From the NCBI GenBank assembly GCA_002633005.1, contig NMRA01000043.1, positions 43,573 to 107,572 on the forward strand: a stretch of DNA of 64,000 nucleotides, given 5' to 3'. The notes beneath the pieces are model-generated. The model was not told the origin of the DNA, did no database searches, and worked only from the letters and a program-made list of their open reading frames with translations. Below, in pieces: positions 32,401 through 45,508 of the stretch. The stretch is from Phoronis australis (Eukaryota > Phoronida > Phoronidae). Position 1 is the first letter of the stretch; each line of letters starts with the position of its first letter. The position numbers and the translations under genes were made by a program.

Positions 32401-34081
32401 AGAACAATCTCGCTTTTAAGCTCCCCTCTCTGCCCAATCGTGACTCCTGGTAGTCTCGAATGTGGTACAGCAAGTCAGTAGACCGACCCTAATTCACCAT
32501 GACGTTTCCTCTGGCATGAGGTTCCGTGTCAAGGTTCCTCATCTAGAATTGCAAACGCGTAAAGCATCAGTTAGGATCAGTTAAGGGAGTTATCATTCCG
32601 CTGACTGGCCGAGACACTTTTAAATTATTGCTTGTCTGTTGAAAATGCTCTTTGGTCACGATGTTCATACGCAACTTAGAACCCGTTTAAAAACTACCCG
32701 GGTTTATTTTTCAGCGCTAAAAATTACCCTTGACGTCATTTGCACAGGGTACAAAATTAATGTTACTCCCGTACCACTCTGCTATTGCACAGATTTGCTT
32801 ACCGTAGAACTGCCTGTTGGCCATTTAAGTATCGTAAAAATGTCCATTGTCTCTTCAATATTTTCAAATGGTTCTGCGGGTCCTATGAAAATTGACACAA
32901 AATCAAATAGCCGGGCGTCCGGGAAGGTAGCTCAAGTGGACTTTTGAGTGTAATTGAATGTTACAGCACGCCCTGGTGACCTCATTCATAATAACAGAGC
33001 TTTTAATGTTCTTTGATTATTTTGAACATCACAGTCACCGATTAGAAAAATGAAGTATTGGTATAAGTAGTAAGACATTACCGGGCCGGGCAAGGTCAAC
33101 TATTTTGCCTCATTTGAACGTGCTTTCAAATGTATCTTCAAACATTCAGATTTGCATGAGACCTAATGCTGTGATTTGAAGATGAAGTCTTCGCCTGCAA
33201 AATCACACTTCGGACTCAGCATATTGCATGTTAGTGCCACTGGGGTGGGTTGTTTTACCCCTACAACAGTCAACGCTTTTTGATATGTGACGCACACTCC
33301 TAGAGTCTATCGGATGAGTGTAAAATGTAACGTCGTGAATACAAAAAAAGCACCGAGATTGGAGAACATAAAGTAATATCTCACGAGACATTAATCCGCG
33401 GAATAATGTGTAGTGGGAAATATTAGGTTATCCCACATATACAGGAATACTACTGCCATATCCTGTCGAGAATTCATTTCATCTGGTAATGTCCCAACGA
33501 GACCGCAGTTCGAAATGGGACATTCCTTAGGTGAAATGAATTCGACTCACCAACGACTGAATTGTGGCACGTTTGTCTCATTTTTGTAAATTTTTGTGAA
33601 TGTTTTGCACTGTATCTTATCTGTCGATCGTGTCCTCTACCTGACATTGAATTACACGTGTTACGTAATAACAACCACACCTAGTTCCACGCCGGTGACA
33701 CGAGGAATAAACTTATATATGTCGATGCCTAGTCCTAAAAAACGCCGGGGTGTCGAAGGACGTAAGCAACAGAGGGACTTACGACCTGGTTAATGAAAAG
33801 TTTTAGAAGCTTACTTCTGTAATCGAGTCTTTACGGATCCAACACATTCAAGGTTCTAAATAGTCTCAACTGGAGCAAACTACCAACTCGCAGTAAACTC
33901 CACCTGTTCATGTACATGTAGCATTGGAGTACTATCACGTTCCGGAGCATATCTGTCGCATGTTAACAGATTATTTTCGAGGAATCTAGTTGAAGTTTAC
34001 TGCTGGTGCCATCACTACAGACTGGATCAAGCTGGAAAGAGGGATAATAACTGGATGTAACACTCTCCTACTCTGTTCATC

Positions 34082-34342
34082 ATGGTGATGAATTTTCCTA
34101 AAAAGGCCGAAGAAAGGGAATGTAGGGATTCGAGGCTACAGTCGGGTATCGTGATACATGTAATGAGAGCATTTACGGACGGCTTGATAATAATTGCGGT
34201 GATGCGTGTGCAAGCTCGGTGGGTGTTGGCAGCACTAGATGACGTTGCAATATGGGCTCGTATGAAGTTCAAGTCGAGACTCCTGATGATGAGAGGCGGG
34301 AAAGTAGTCAACAGATTCACCTTGACCATTCAAGGCGAATAA
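34082..34342 (+). pseudogene. RT catalytic-core fragment of the RLE-type LINE
   Basis: Frame beginning MVMNFPKKAEERECRDSRL with AFTDGLIIIAVMRVQARWVL, where the second catalytic aspartate of FxDD is glycine. It ends at a stop shortly before the next frame of the same element (34422). Confidence 0.7.
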
Positions 34343-34421
34343 AGTCCATCAATTGTTAACAACCCCATCAAGTGCCTAGGCAAATGATGATCTCCTGTGC
34401 GACAAGAACAACACCAAGCAG

Positions 34422-34784
34422 ATGGAGACTCAGGTCAAAGAGTGGCTGAAGAAGATAGAGAAAAGCGGTCTTCCTGGCAAGTACAAGGCGTGGATTTACC
34501 AGCAAGGCCTGTTGCCTCGTGCAACATGGGGTCTTATGCTGTACGGCATCGCGATATCTGCAGTGGAGTGCCTTGAGAGAGCAGTAACCAAGTGGCTGGG
34601 AGTCCCAAGAAGCTTCACAGAGATTGGTCTTTACAGCACAACTGCAGAGCTTCAGCTGCCACTAGCGTCAATTACGGAGCAGTTTAAAGTAGGAAAGTGC
34701 AGGCTGGTACCAACAATACGCGACTCTAGAAATTCGAAGGTGAGGGAGGCAGGTGTCATAACGAGATCAAGGAGACGGTGGTGA
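34422..34784 (+). pseudogene. RT thumb/linker fragment of the RLE-type LINE
   Basis: Frame with EWLKKIEKSGLPGKYKAWIY, RATWGLMLYGIAIS and KWLGVPRSFTEIGLYSTTA, typical of the region after the RT palm in this LINE group. The frame is lost near 34785 and resumes at 34866. Confidence 0.75.
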
Positions 34785-34865
34785 GCGGGCACATCTGTGA
34801 GCCAGGCGGAGAGCTTGTTACAGAACAGAGATACAATTGGTAGCACCAGCGTAAGACGTTAGGGG

Positions 34866-35651
34866 TTGGGGACATCCAAGTTCCAACAGTGGGAGAAGGC
34901 GAATGAGAGGCATCGGAGGGAGATGGTCCAAGCTGAGGTGAGAGCATCAGAAGAGGAAGTCCGGAAAGCTAAGGCAGTCCAACTGAGCCAGCAGGGAACA
35001 TGGACCAGGTGGAATCTTCCAGAGAGGAAGATATCGTGTGGAGACATGTGGAGGATGGACCCATTGCGTATTCAGTTTCTACTCTGCTCGGCTTACAACG
35101 TGTTACCATCGCCTGCGAACCTTCTACGTTGGGGCCTAGTGTATAACCCAGCCTGCCAGTTGTGTGGAGGAACAGGTACACTGGCCCACATCTTATCAGG
35201 GTGCAAGATGACACTTCAGCAGGGCCGATACAGATGGCGTCACAACCAAGTACTGAAGACCCTAGCAGACATCATAGATGGAGAGCGTAAGGCAAGAGCA
35301 ATACAGCCTAAGGCAAGTAGCCACGTACAGTTCGTTAGGGCAGGTGAGATACGGAAGAAGTCACGTCAGCAGCCTTGCATTCTACATGGAATAAGCTGGG
35401 AAATGAGAGTAGATCTTGGAATTAGAAAGCTTGTGATCCCGAGTATTGTTGAAACATCACTGCGGCCTGACGTCATTCTGTGGTTGGATATTCGTCAACG
35501 TATTGTGATTATAGAGCTCACAGTCCCTTGGGGGGAAGTATACGAAGAAGCCCATGAGAGGAAGTTATCTAAGTACAGCGAGCTGGCGGAGACATGCAGA
35601 GCTCGAGGCTGGCGGACTTGGTTGTTTCCTTTAGAGGTGGAATGTAGATGA
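34866..35651 (+). pseudogene. Zinc-knuckle and restriction-like endonuclease domain of the LINE (261 codons open)
   Basis: This is the longest uninterrupted frame in the window. Order: basic/acidic helix (QWEKANERHRREMVQ), MDPLRIQFLLCSAYNVLPSP, CCHC knuckle, then a long linker. The catalytic RPDVILWLDIRQRIVIIEL carries the PD and E of the nuclease fold, followed by ERKLSKYSELAETCRARGW and FPLEVECR. Endonuclease residues look intact even though the RT upstream is mutated. A further fragment (GNVRMKEVGGPRNAQWV) continues to about 35830 in another frame. Confidence 0.8.
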
Positions 35652-36010
35652 TTCCCTCCAAGATCTGTACGGTGATTGCTGGAGAAGCTCGGTGTCCGAG
35701 AGGGAGGAAGAAAGCTGCTGCAGTGAGAAGACTGGGTGAGACAGCTGAGAAGACATCTTGTTGGCTGCGGTAACGTCAGAATGAAGGAAGTTGGAGGCCC
35801 CCGTAATGCACAGTGGGTTGGCCGTCTCTGTGAATTCACCAGTGGAGACCGTTATGGTTCAGGCTCGAAACCAGTCAAGGAATCTGGAGGCCATCTGACG
35901 ACATCAAGCCAGGCTTTTAACTACAAGTTAATGTATGACGGGTAAAAGAAGATCTTGGTTCAGCTGTTACTACTGAAGAGGGGGCGACAAGACGTCAGAC
36001 TGCATAGCAG

Positions 36011-37787
36011 CCTGCCAACTATTGAGGCAGATAACATCACTGTAAGCAAACATATCGTATTGTGGCCTTAAATCCATGGTTAACTTTTAAGTTATTATTG
36101 AAGGTGTTGGAAACGGATTTGTGTATCACGAACCCAATCATCGTGCAATGCCGCTATCAGTTCCTAATCAAAGCTGATAGCGAAATCTCTTGACTAAAAT
36201 TTAAAGCGTTCCACATTTCAGTAATTTGCTGGTTATGGTTCACGATTCAGAACACAAAACTGTGGTTCAACCAGCTTGCAACTAGGTTGATTCAGTTCAC
36301 AAAATTCAAAACGGTCGCAACTGAGCACAAGTGCACGAGGTTTAGATAAAATGATAAAGGAATTCTCAATGCTTGTTTTTGGATAGTTTTTACAAAATGG
36401 CTCGTTCCCTTCGAGGGCGTCAGTGTCGAGGTAACCTGTTGCGTTTAGGGTCGTTTTATTTAATTTCAGTGAAACATGGTGTTCGAACTTCAGCAAATCG
36501 GTGTACTTGCCCAATTTTCATTTTTCACACTTCCTAATTAAGGTACCGCAAACTAATGAGAATCTGCCACTTTCACGTTTTTTATTGATTCAAATAGTAG
36601 AACATCTTCATTTCTGTAGAGAGGATAAAACACTTGTGTGGATGTTTGGCTACTGCAGCGTAATACAGACTCGCTCATTCTCAACGTAGCTAACCATAAA
36701 CAGCGTCGTATTTTCAGTAAGGTTTCTATGCAGGAAGGGATTCTTCCAATTTTTTAAGAGTTGCGCAAACAAAGCTCTTCGTAGCGTTAAGCAGCGAAAA
36801 CCAGACATCAAACAACGGGGATCTTCATAATTCCTATTGTGTACCTTCATTTCCGCTTCGTAACGCTGCAAAGAACTTCGCTTTTGTGACTCTACTCTTG
36901 TTCAGTAGACCAACTGCTGTATGCGATGCGACATAACGTACACAGTATTCGACCAAGCTGCACTGAGAAATGGAAATTGTGCCGTGTAGATGTTGTTTAT
37001 CTTTATAACTAGACTGTAACTGAATTTACTTTGTAGTAAGCACTTGTGCATGAATTCCGTATGACAACCCACTTTCAATGAAAACTAGTCCAAATCCCTC
37101 AGAAATATCACTGTGATGTTTTACGAATGTAGGGGCCTGTCCAACATAGAATTGTTGCGCTTTTTGTATGAGCGTTACCAGTTATTCTAATGACTCGGTG
37201 ACCGCAGGTATAGCCGATTAGTCCCCAGTTCTCAAAAAAATGTTTTCCTCCAGAGTTCAACATAACACAATTTAAGAATTTACACATCGTTGTGGAAGGA
37301 GCCCCAGTTCTTTGAAATCGATAGGAATGTTTTCAATATGGGACAAAATGATATCACGGTGGGTATCCTCACGTTTAGATGTACATGTAAGTCGCAAGTA
37401 AACTTTTCCAGTCTGAAATCAGTTCTTCGTAACAAACTACAGAAGGATATAGTTATAGTTACAAACAGTATCGTGCTTGTGGATAGTTCAGAAATAATTG
37501 ATTTTTGAAGTTGGTGTATGCGTAAACAAGATTTAAAATCTCAACCTCCTCGTTTCCAAAAGTAGGCCTACTATGCATCCACAGCTGTCAAGACGTTTCT
37601 CACAATATCCCAATGGTTGCATCTAGGGACCCCCTTGAAACACTTTTGAAACAGCACTCGCTGTCCATTATGGGAAGCCCGGTGAAAGAGTTGAACCATA
37701 AATCAGGTGATGTTAAAATCTTTAAAGACCATGGTGTATTAGCAATTTGCTAAATATGCATTGTGTACATTGCACAGTGTCCTCGTT
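36011..37787. other. Intergenic stretch, nothing recognised
   Basis: AT-rich sequence with only short frames (none above 93 codons) and no recognisable repeat. Confidence 0.35.
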
Positions 37788-37862
37788 AAATAAATTCAAC
37801 AATCACAATAATAACAACAACAAGAACAACAATATTAGCCATAGTAATAATGATAATGATAA
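37788..37862. repeat. AAC/AAT-rich microsatellite-like tract
   Basis: Imperfect CAATAATAACAACAACAAG-type repeats followed by AATAATGATAATGATAAG. It yields Asn-rich translation in one frame, which I treat as simple sequence. Confidence 0.8.
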
Positions 37863-37994
37863 GCGTATTCCTTTAGAAGAGGTATACGAAAATTGTCGCC
37901 TAAAAGGTGCACTGTTTTATCACCGCAAAAAATACTCTCCAAAATGGTGCCCTTTTTGAAAAAAAAACACTAGGTAAAAGGGTGCCACATTTTA

Positions 37995-38415
37995 ATTTCT
38001 GGGACAAAAATGTGAAATTTTACACAAAATTTCTCTTTAAATGGGCCAATTTTTGTACTTTGTGAAATGTGTTTGGTTTCGTAAAATGTAACAATGGTAC
38101 AATTTCGCCCTTGCGCATTCAAGTTAAATTGTAACAGTTATGTAACGTAGAAAATAAATCTGAAACTAAATAAGGCGATCCAGATCCTCCCAAGGATACT
38201 ATTGTTTCACGAAATGTAGAATATAAGTAGGTAAATAAAACAACAAGAATGGATCAACTGAAATTTGAAATTTTCGTATGTAACAACTTCCTTTGTCAAC
38301 AGAAACAGCAACAGAAAAAAAAACTTGCTACATTTTAAGAGAAGCTTAGCAACGTAAAATGTAACAATGAAGTAAAATGTAAAAGTTGTGACATTTTACG
38401 AAGTTGTTACATTTA
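37995..38415. repeat. Cluster of CGTAAAATGTAACAA words in both orientations
   Basis: TTTCGTAAAATGTAACAATG (38077-38096), ACGTAAAATGTAACAATG near 38354, GTAAAATGTAAAAG near 38372, and the inverse TGACATTTTACGAAGTTGTTACATTT near 38389-38414 form a mixed direct/inverted cluster. No coding frame. Likely a degenerate fold-back element. Confidence 0.6.
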
Positions 38416-39942
38416 TAGCACTACAGCGTGCGGGTGTCACAAGATGTTAAACTACGTGGTGTTTAAAGGAGAATGCCACCTAAAAATCAACCTATTTTGA
38501 ATCAATTAAGATCGACTAGTTCCATTCGATAACTGCAAGTACAGCTCTTGTACCTGACACCTGACGGCAGACGGAGGTGTTGAAATTAACCAATGACGTC
38601 AGAGGTTCGAATGCAGTTTGTTCAGCAGTTAACAACACGCTTACTGGTGTCAGCTTATCGCTTGTCTGAATTCATCGGTTTACACCAATAAATCTTCAGA
38701 ACTAGATGTAAAGCCTTTACTAATACACTGAGTTATTGAACAAATACGTTATTTTATTTCGCTGTTACGGATTTTTAGGTATTTGAACGTACCATAGCCT
38801 AAAAAGTTCGGTAGGCCAATTTATCAAGGTCGGTCGCGGTAGTTTGGGCAGGGTGTGTTCGATGAAATTATTCGTCCGTGAAATACAGACAGTTGAACAT
38901 AGCTGCGTGCTGTAATTTTAGACTAGCCTTTTTCAGTTTTAAACACACAAAACGCTTGCTATCCCGGCCAGTGGCTCGTAATCTGATCAGGCCCATCGCG
39001 GCCGGGTTGAAGACGTCACGAACACAAACCAGCCAAAGTTGGAAACTAAGCTTCGAGTCACGAAAAGACTATACTAGTGACCCAAAGAAAAAAATGTGCA
39101 CGTGGTTCTTTTGGTGAATTAGCTGCGAAACTGCAAATTTACTTACTAGCTCGTAAGGGGGCGCAAATTCAGGTTACCCTTCCACATCGGAACCGTCAAG
39201 GCACAAGTTGTACAATACCAATGATTCGAATAATGTATATGAATGTCTAAGTAAGGATTACCATCCTGACAATAGGGTGTAAAACGGAGTTGTTGTTTCA
39301 CAACAGCTTTTTGTCAGCAAACACTGAATTAGCATGCGCTCACACGGCCTCGGAGCACTGTGAATTATTTTATTGCTTCTAAAGCCGGTAACACAGTATC
39401 TGGTTTCTCAAAATATTTGCACTCACGAACACTTCAGGGCATTACAAACTGTATCTAATGAGACATAATTTGTTTCAGTTTTATATAAGCATTGGTTACG
39501 GTATACATATTTCATTGAAGACACGACTTAGATCTGTTTTTACTAGTTTATTTCAGTTCTTTAAAACTCTCTAAATAAAGATCTTGTCTTAACATCACAA
39601 CAGTGCAATAAAAATCCAAACGTTATCACTAGGTAACATAACTTAAAAAGTGATATTTCAAGACACATATCTCATCCTCAAGCTACTATTTACAACTAGT
39701 TCACAGTGAAAAGCACATCAGAAATGACAATTGCAATATAACACGTGAAGTTGTCATGCGCCAAATCATGAAACACAACCAAAGAAAATGTGATTACATA
39801 GCCAGGAAGAACTACAACAAAAGTCTACGTTTCAACAGCACAGACTTTTTAAACTAAAATTAAAGCAATGACACCAAGAATAACAAATCACTTAATATTC
39901 AAAATCCAAGAATATCCGCGGAGACAAGAGCATAAATCGATG

Positions 39943-39997
39943 CCCAGTCGCAAAATTACCTTTTTTACTCTCGCGACATCTAGCGACCAGATAGCGT
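39943..39997 (+). repeat. 55-bp perfect inverted repeat, left arm
   Basis: CCCAGTCGCAAAATTACC through TCTAGCGACCAGATAGCGT is the exact reverse complement of 45758-45812. Flanks on both sides are unrelated. See the right arm and the findings. Confidence 0.9.
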
Positions 39998-39999
39998 TT

Positions 40000-42170
40000 T
40001 CATGACATGCGCGTTAATAGAATGACCCGAGTCTTCACAAGTGGAGGAGTATTTTATATAGGAAGTAAACACTTGCGGAGGTCGGTTTTGTTTTTGTTTT
40101 CAAATTACACTGCAGTTGTATTCTTGGATAATTTGTAAAGGTGTAAACAAAAATACTCCAAGTATATGCCTTTGTGCTTATGATATACCTCGCATTTTGC
40201 CTAATATAACTTTCAACATTAGTAATTGGCTTGTAAAATGCACACTTTATCTATTCATCAGTCTTACACAGTCGGTCACAAAGCCGATGTTATGTTTATT
40301 TGACGCCGCATGGTTGTCAATACTTGCATTTGAAGACAACATGTAATCAGATTTTGAATTTGTCAATGCCCCAATAACATGCAGTGCTGCGAACACAAAC
40401 CAATTTGCAAATGTGAGAAACTGGCCGTACTAATCAGTGGCGGATCTAGGATACCATAGAGGGGTGCCCAACATGTTGCCTCGGGAAATTGTGCAAGGTG
40501 TGATTGGCAATTGCATGTGCTTAAGCGGCCCAAAAGGTGATGGAGCCAGCCCGCAGAGGTGCACCTTCCGTTCAGGAAAATCTACCATTCGACTATCGAC
40601 TAAAAAAAAGGAGCAGCCACTCCGCGCCAACTTGGACGTTCACCGCTACCGGTCCTACTTCCTAGACTCAATATCATAATATTCCTCACACTCCGCACTG
40701 TTGCTCTTTCATTTGCTTGCGGCAGCTAACGAGGGGGGGCCTAAATCGCCTATGCTAATTCCCATGAATTCTGACGGTGTTTCTTTAGTCAAGAGGTAGT
40801 TCTTCGTGGTAAATGGAAATGTAATCCTATCAAGGTAAAAACTATAAAAACATTTTATGAATGTAAAGCGAGGTCGCATTTCATTTCTTACAGCTAAATG
40901 GTGTGCAATGAAGCCTAAAGTCAAAAATAGAATGTACATGTAGGCTAATTTCAACATTCTAAACACCATAAAACTTAGTGTAAGAAGAAATATTGTATTT
41001 GCCATCAGAGAAAACAACATAGGATTTGTAGTTTGCAGGTGATTCATTTTATTTCACATTGTTTCATGACACGTAAGAACCATCTTTAAGGATCTGTATT
41101 TCTAGATATACAATATTAGTTAGCATTGATGAGACTTATTCAAAGCAGATACCTGCAGAACAAACGAAGTCTCAAACAAATGAGGAAGAATAAAAATGAT
41201 CATTGAATAATTTGAAATAAAAATCTCATACACACTGAATAGTGGACCATAGTCGGATATGGCATAACCTAACTTTTGAGAACCAGTTTGATGCCTATTA
41301 TTGAGTGGAGAAACTAGTTCACAAAATGCGCCACATCTGACTTAACCCTGTGTCTTATCCACGTGCAACTCACAATTTTCAACCTGTTGCAACATTTTGA
41401 GTACAAATACAAATTTCGAAATACATATTTTACAAATATTAGACTTTATTGTTTAGAAAGACAATGATGCCCACTATAGTGTACATTTTCAGAAAAAAAT
41501 AGTTTTGCAATACAAATAATTACGTGCACACAACTAAGAGAATGGCAAGTCAATGGGTAACATGTTATTAAATAGGTGTAGCTTATAAATGAATGCCCCT
41601 CTGACTGACATCTCAAATAAAGTTAAACTTGTTTTTATTGAACAACATACTTTTCCTTGTTCTGTGGATGATGCTAAAGAGGGCTTCAAGTTATGCATTC
41701 AGCAGTGATTGCTCAAAACAACCAACCACCTTCCAAATGAACAACCCATCCCCTCAAAACAGATGTATTTTTATCCTAAAATATAATTACAAATAATTTA
41801 CACTAAACCAGCAGCAACACTGAGTACTGTGAATGGGTGTTGATTGTTATCAAATATTGAAGCAGAATATGTTAAAAAAACAACATCCGTTGTGTAGTTG
41901 TCAACACTTTCCAACATTTGAGCACTTTAGAAATAAACTGGCATCTAAACTGATGCGAAAATAATAAATAAGACCAGCAGGTGACACAGAATACAACTTA
42001 TCCATCTGAAAATAAAATAATAACTGTAATCAATTGAAAATCAAGCTTTACAATGATTGGTGAAATACCTGTAGATAAACAGTAATTATTAAACAACATT
42101 TTGCTAATGTTTAGTAGTAAACCTTGAATTCTTAACCCAAGTCCTTTGGAGTTTAAAACATCACCATGTT
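40000..42170. other. Intergenic stretch between the inverted-repeat arms, no gene recognised
   Basis: Frames reach 112 codons (minus strand 40709-41047) without known motifs. At 40435 a lone CAGTGGCGGATCTAGG resembles one terminus of the MITE family, but no partner end was found. Confidence 0.35.
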
Positions 42171-43326
42171 CATTATGTAGTTCTTGAGTCATTTGAATCG
42201 GCAACTCTAGATGTGCTGCCATGTTGGAGTTTGAAGCCTGATAGATTGAAGCCAGCATTTCATGTATCTTTTAATCAAAACTGTAAGCTGTTATGATTGA
42301 ATTTTATAAAAGTACAAAACGGATACCTACAATAGTAAGTTAAAGGCTATGATCAGAAACGGAAGACGCATTTGAGCCGCATAATACTGGGCAACGCATA
42401 TTCTACATAATGTATATTAAAAGTGAATCAAACATTGAGAATCATTAACATATTCTGCATCAAGTAGTAGTTAATATTTGATAACAGTTGAGCAACAGTT
42501 AGTTTCACATAATAAAAATGAATAAGTGTATTGTTTTTGAAGTAATTACTATCTAAAGTCATTCATTTGATTGTATGCTGGAGTACCAAGCTAGACAAAA
42601 CCATTCCACCTCAGAGGGAGGTGGATTGTCCTCAATAACATTTTCTTATTTGAAATGAAACCAGTCGTATCATCTGTCACATTGAATGGATGGTTGAATT
42701 CCCTCATCTGGGTCCTTACATTCTAAGTTACATACGGAACACAAGAAATGTTTCAAACTTGTTTTTGGCCTATGCTTTGACGGTTTGGAGGAAAGCTTAT
42801 GCTTTGCAAGTTTTGCCAAACCAGGTTTCTTGGAATACTACAAGTCTTATAGTTTTTTAATTGGAAAGTAAGGCATAGGAGACAAACAAGCATCTTTATC
42901 CTCAAATGTAGAAGATGTGATAGAATGCTTTTTGAGATGGTTGCAGAATTCTAGGAGATTTTTGAAAATACAATTCACTCCTTCTTTATAAGAATACATA
43001 AATCTTCGCTTCCTATGATTGGACTGAATGCATTTGCTCAGGCTACCCTCATTAGTAAAACAGAATGGTGTAAGTCAGAAAGCACGCTTGGCACTGAATC
43101 ATTACAGAAATTTTTTTTACTATTTTGACTCTCATTTTGTGGATGGGTGTTTGAGATGGGAAGACGAGTAATCTGGAAGATGAGGCACAGTACTCATATA
43201 CAATTTGTTTTAGTCCGTTTCCTGGTTTCTGAATGATAACACAACATACAGGTGTTTAAAAAAGTATGGTTTCCCTACAACAATAAATGACAGACAAGTG
43301 CAAAAGTGCACAAATAATATTTACAA
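42171..43326 (+). repeat. Duplicated block, version A (ends at an N)
   Basis: The block starting TAGTTCTTGAGTCATTTG recurs at 43329 with about 95 percent identity through GATAGAATG (about 42922/44085). Version A then has about 375 bp that version B lacks. Both end in the same GCAAAAGTGCACAAATAA, with A stopping at the N (43327). Confidence 0.85.
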
Positions 43327-43328
43327 AN

Positions 43329-44113
43329 TCATTATTATAGTTCTTGAGTCATTTGAATCGGCAACTCTATATGTGCTGCCATGTTGGAGTTTGAAGCCTG
43401 ATAGATTGAAGCCAGAATTTTATGTATCATTTAATCAAACAGTTAGCTGTTATGATTGAACTTTATAAAAGTACAAAATGGATACCTACAATAGTAAGTT
43501 AAAGGCTATGATCAGAAATGGAAGATGCATTTGAGCCGCATAATACTGGCCAACGCATATTTTACATAATGTATATTAAAAGTGAATCAAACATTGAGAA
43601 TCAGTAACATATTCTCCATCAAGTATTAGTTAATATTTGATAACAGTTGAGCAACAGTTAGTTTCACATAATAAAAATGAATAAGTGTCTTGTTTTTGAA
43701 GTAATTAATATCTAAAGTCATTCATTTGATTGTATGCTGGAGTACCAAGCTAGACAAAACCATTCCACCTCAGAGGGAGGTGGATTGTCCTCAATAACAT
43801 TTTCACATTTGAAATGAAACCAGTCGTATCATCTGTCACATTGAATGGATGGTTGAATTTCCTCATCTGGGTCCTTACATTCTAAGTTACATAAGGAACA
43901 CAAGAAATGTTTCAAACTTGTTTTTAGCCTATGCTTTGACGGTTTAGAGGAAAGCTTATGCTTTGCAATTTTTGCCAAACCAGGTTTCTTAGAATTCTAC
44001 AAATCTTGTAGTTTTTTAATTGGAAAGTAAGGCATGGGAGACAAACAAGTATCTTTATCCTCAAATGTAGAAGATGTGATAGAATGCAAAAGTGCACAAA
44101 TAATATTTACAAA
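43329..44113 (+). repeat. Duplicated block, version B (starts after the N)
   Basis: It begins two bases after the N at 43327 and carries the shorter form of the block, missing the equivalent of about 42923-43298. Identity, the shared right end and position relative to the N fit two alleles of one locus placed in tandem by the assembler. Confidence 0.85.
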
Positions 44114-45017
44114 TATTGTGACCAGCAAGCAGCACGTGATACTCTTCAGGGATGTAAAATTTGAAGCAACATTCCCACCAGGTCCTTATTGGTTCTATTA
44201 ACTGGAGCATCTGCATTATATCCATGTTTGGAAATGCTAGTTTGTAACACAGAAGGACTGAAAGTAGAAAGCGTGAGTGAATTATTCTCAAAAGACAATG
44301 GATGGAAATTCACCATCTGTCCACATGTAACATTTGCCATTCTTTTCTAAAAGTTTCACTCACACTCGCCTTCAAGAACCGATGTATAACACAGTTCACG
44401 AATCAAACAGTTTGGTATCAACATGGGTTAACACCACAGTTGATATGCGGACATGATTGGTGCATCTCCAACGTGAAGGGAGTAGATCACTTTCACGTGT
44501 TATTACCAAGCAGACTCTTTGTAAAATACAGTCAACGATCACTTGCGTTAATGTTAACTAGTTATATCTTAAACCCAAGCTTAAATAAATTTTACAAATG
44601 ATAGTCCACTCTAATCAAAAATACAGTACAACCTGTGTGTGGATTGTAAAATACTGTGGCCAATTAAGTCATGCACAGTTATCACTGTTCCTTACAAGAT
44701 CAAAGGGCAGGCAATAAGTGGCCTAAATCACAATTAAGTTTTTTCACCAAACCCCGAACTTGGTAAGTGTAGGTATAGGTAAAGCGTATCAGGGAGTGGG
44801 TAGACACAACAAAAGAGACATTAGCACAAGTGCTACTTACAGATAGAAAATACATGCTTAAAGAATTATTTACAGAGAGGTACACATAGAAGATACACAT
44901 GCAAAAAACATACATTACTATGTATACAAGCCTTAGTAAAAAACCTAATGGTTGAGTTGCAAATTTACTTCCAGTGAATTCTATGAGTCTCTGTTAGCCA
45001 CTCGCTGATGGGAAATT

Positions 45018-45095
45018 GCGCACTGCTGAATGGTAAGCACAGTTGCCAGTTTTATCAGAGTTGCGGTTCGATATCCTGAGGTTGGATAACTACAA
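45018..45095 (+). mobile_element. tRNA-like SINE head (A- and B-box-like)
   Basis: ATGGTAAGCACAGTTG followed about 35 bp later by GTTGCGGTTCGATATCCTGAGG resembles the A and B boxes of a tRNA-derived pol III promoter, with one extra base in the B box. It does not fold as a full tRNA. Confidence 0.35.
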
Positions 45096-45262
45096 TTGCC
45101 AACGCGATGCACAAAAGACATGACACAACATCGAAACGGTTCTGGCACATTGTAACATCTTATTGATGCAAACAATTTGTTCCAGAGAAACACTTCAATT
45201 GAGACGTAATAATTTTATGGACTCGCCCTCATTCTCACTTGATGATTTATTGCAGGTCAAAC

Positions 45263-45508
45263 GTCTGGAAGTCTACAACCAAATTGATGAGTTGCTGGAA
45301 CACTTAAAATAATTATGAAAATCAGGCCCAAATTAATACCTAACGAACGGTTACTAAGTCTAAGCCAGGTTACAAAAAAATTATCAAGGGTCTGAAAGTC
45401 TACAACCAAATTTATGAGTTACTGGAACACTTAAATAATATGAAAATTAGACCTAATACACAACGAACGGTAACTAACTAAACTAAGCCAGGTTACAAAA
45501 CAATTGTC
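45263..45508 (+). repeat. Tandem duplication, about 125-bp unit, 2 copies
   Basis: GTCTGGAAGTCTACAACC...CCAGGTTACAAAAAAATT (45263-45389) is followed directly by GTCTGAAAGTCTACAACC...CCAGGTTACAAAACAATT (45390-45508), about 90 percent identical with small indels. Confidence 0.9.

Larger units (their letters stand above)
29780..33919. other. Intergenic stretch
   Basis: No gene is recognised. It holds a pair of related about 70-bp repeats, small palindromes, a G-rich tract, and an unassigned 102-codon plus-strand frame at 32639-32947. Confidence 0.4.
33920..36010 (+). mobile_element. 5'-truncated LINE with restriction-like endonuclease (R2/R4-type organisation)
   Basis: From 33920 broken frames read an RT domain (VALEYYHVPEHICRMLTDYF, then TTDWIKLERGIITGC, then AFTDGLIIIAV). 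They continue through a thumb/linker region (34422-34784) and a zinc knuckle CQLCGGTGTLAHILSGC (about 35154-35205). They end in a PD-(D/E)xK endonuclease: RPDVILW, IIELTVPW, EEAHERKLSKY, then C...GWRTW at 35465-35640. RT upstream of a CCHC knuckle and a restriction-like endonuclease is the order of site-specific LINEs (R2, R4, NeSL). The canonical FxDD is FTDG, and stops interrupt the frame, so it is inactive. The 3' end is only approximate. Confidence 0.8.

Noticed and set aside
40435-40460. CAGTGGCGGATCTAGG as a further MITE copy
   Set aside because: Only one terminus is present; no inverted partner or flanking duplication was found within 400 bp.
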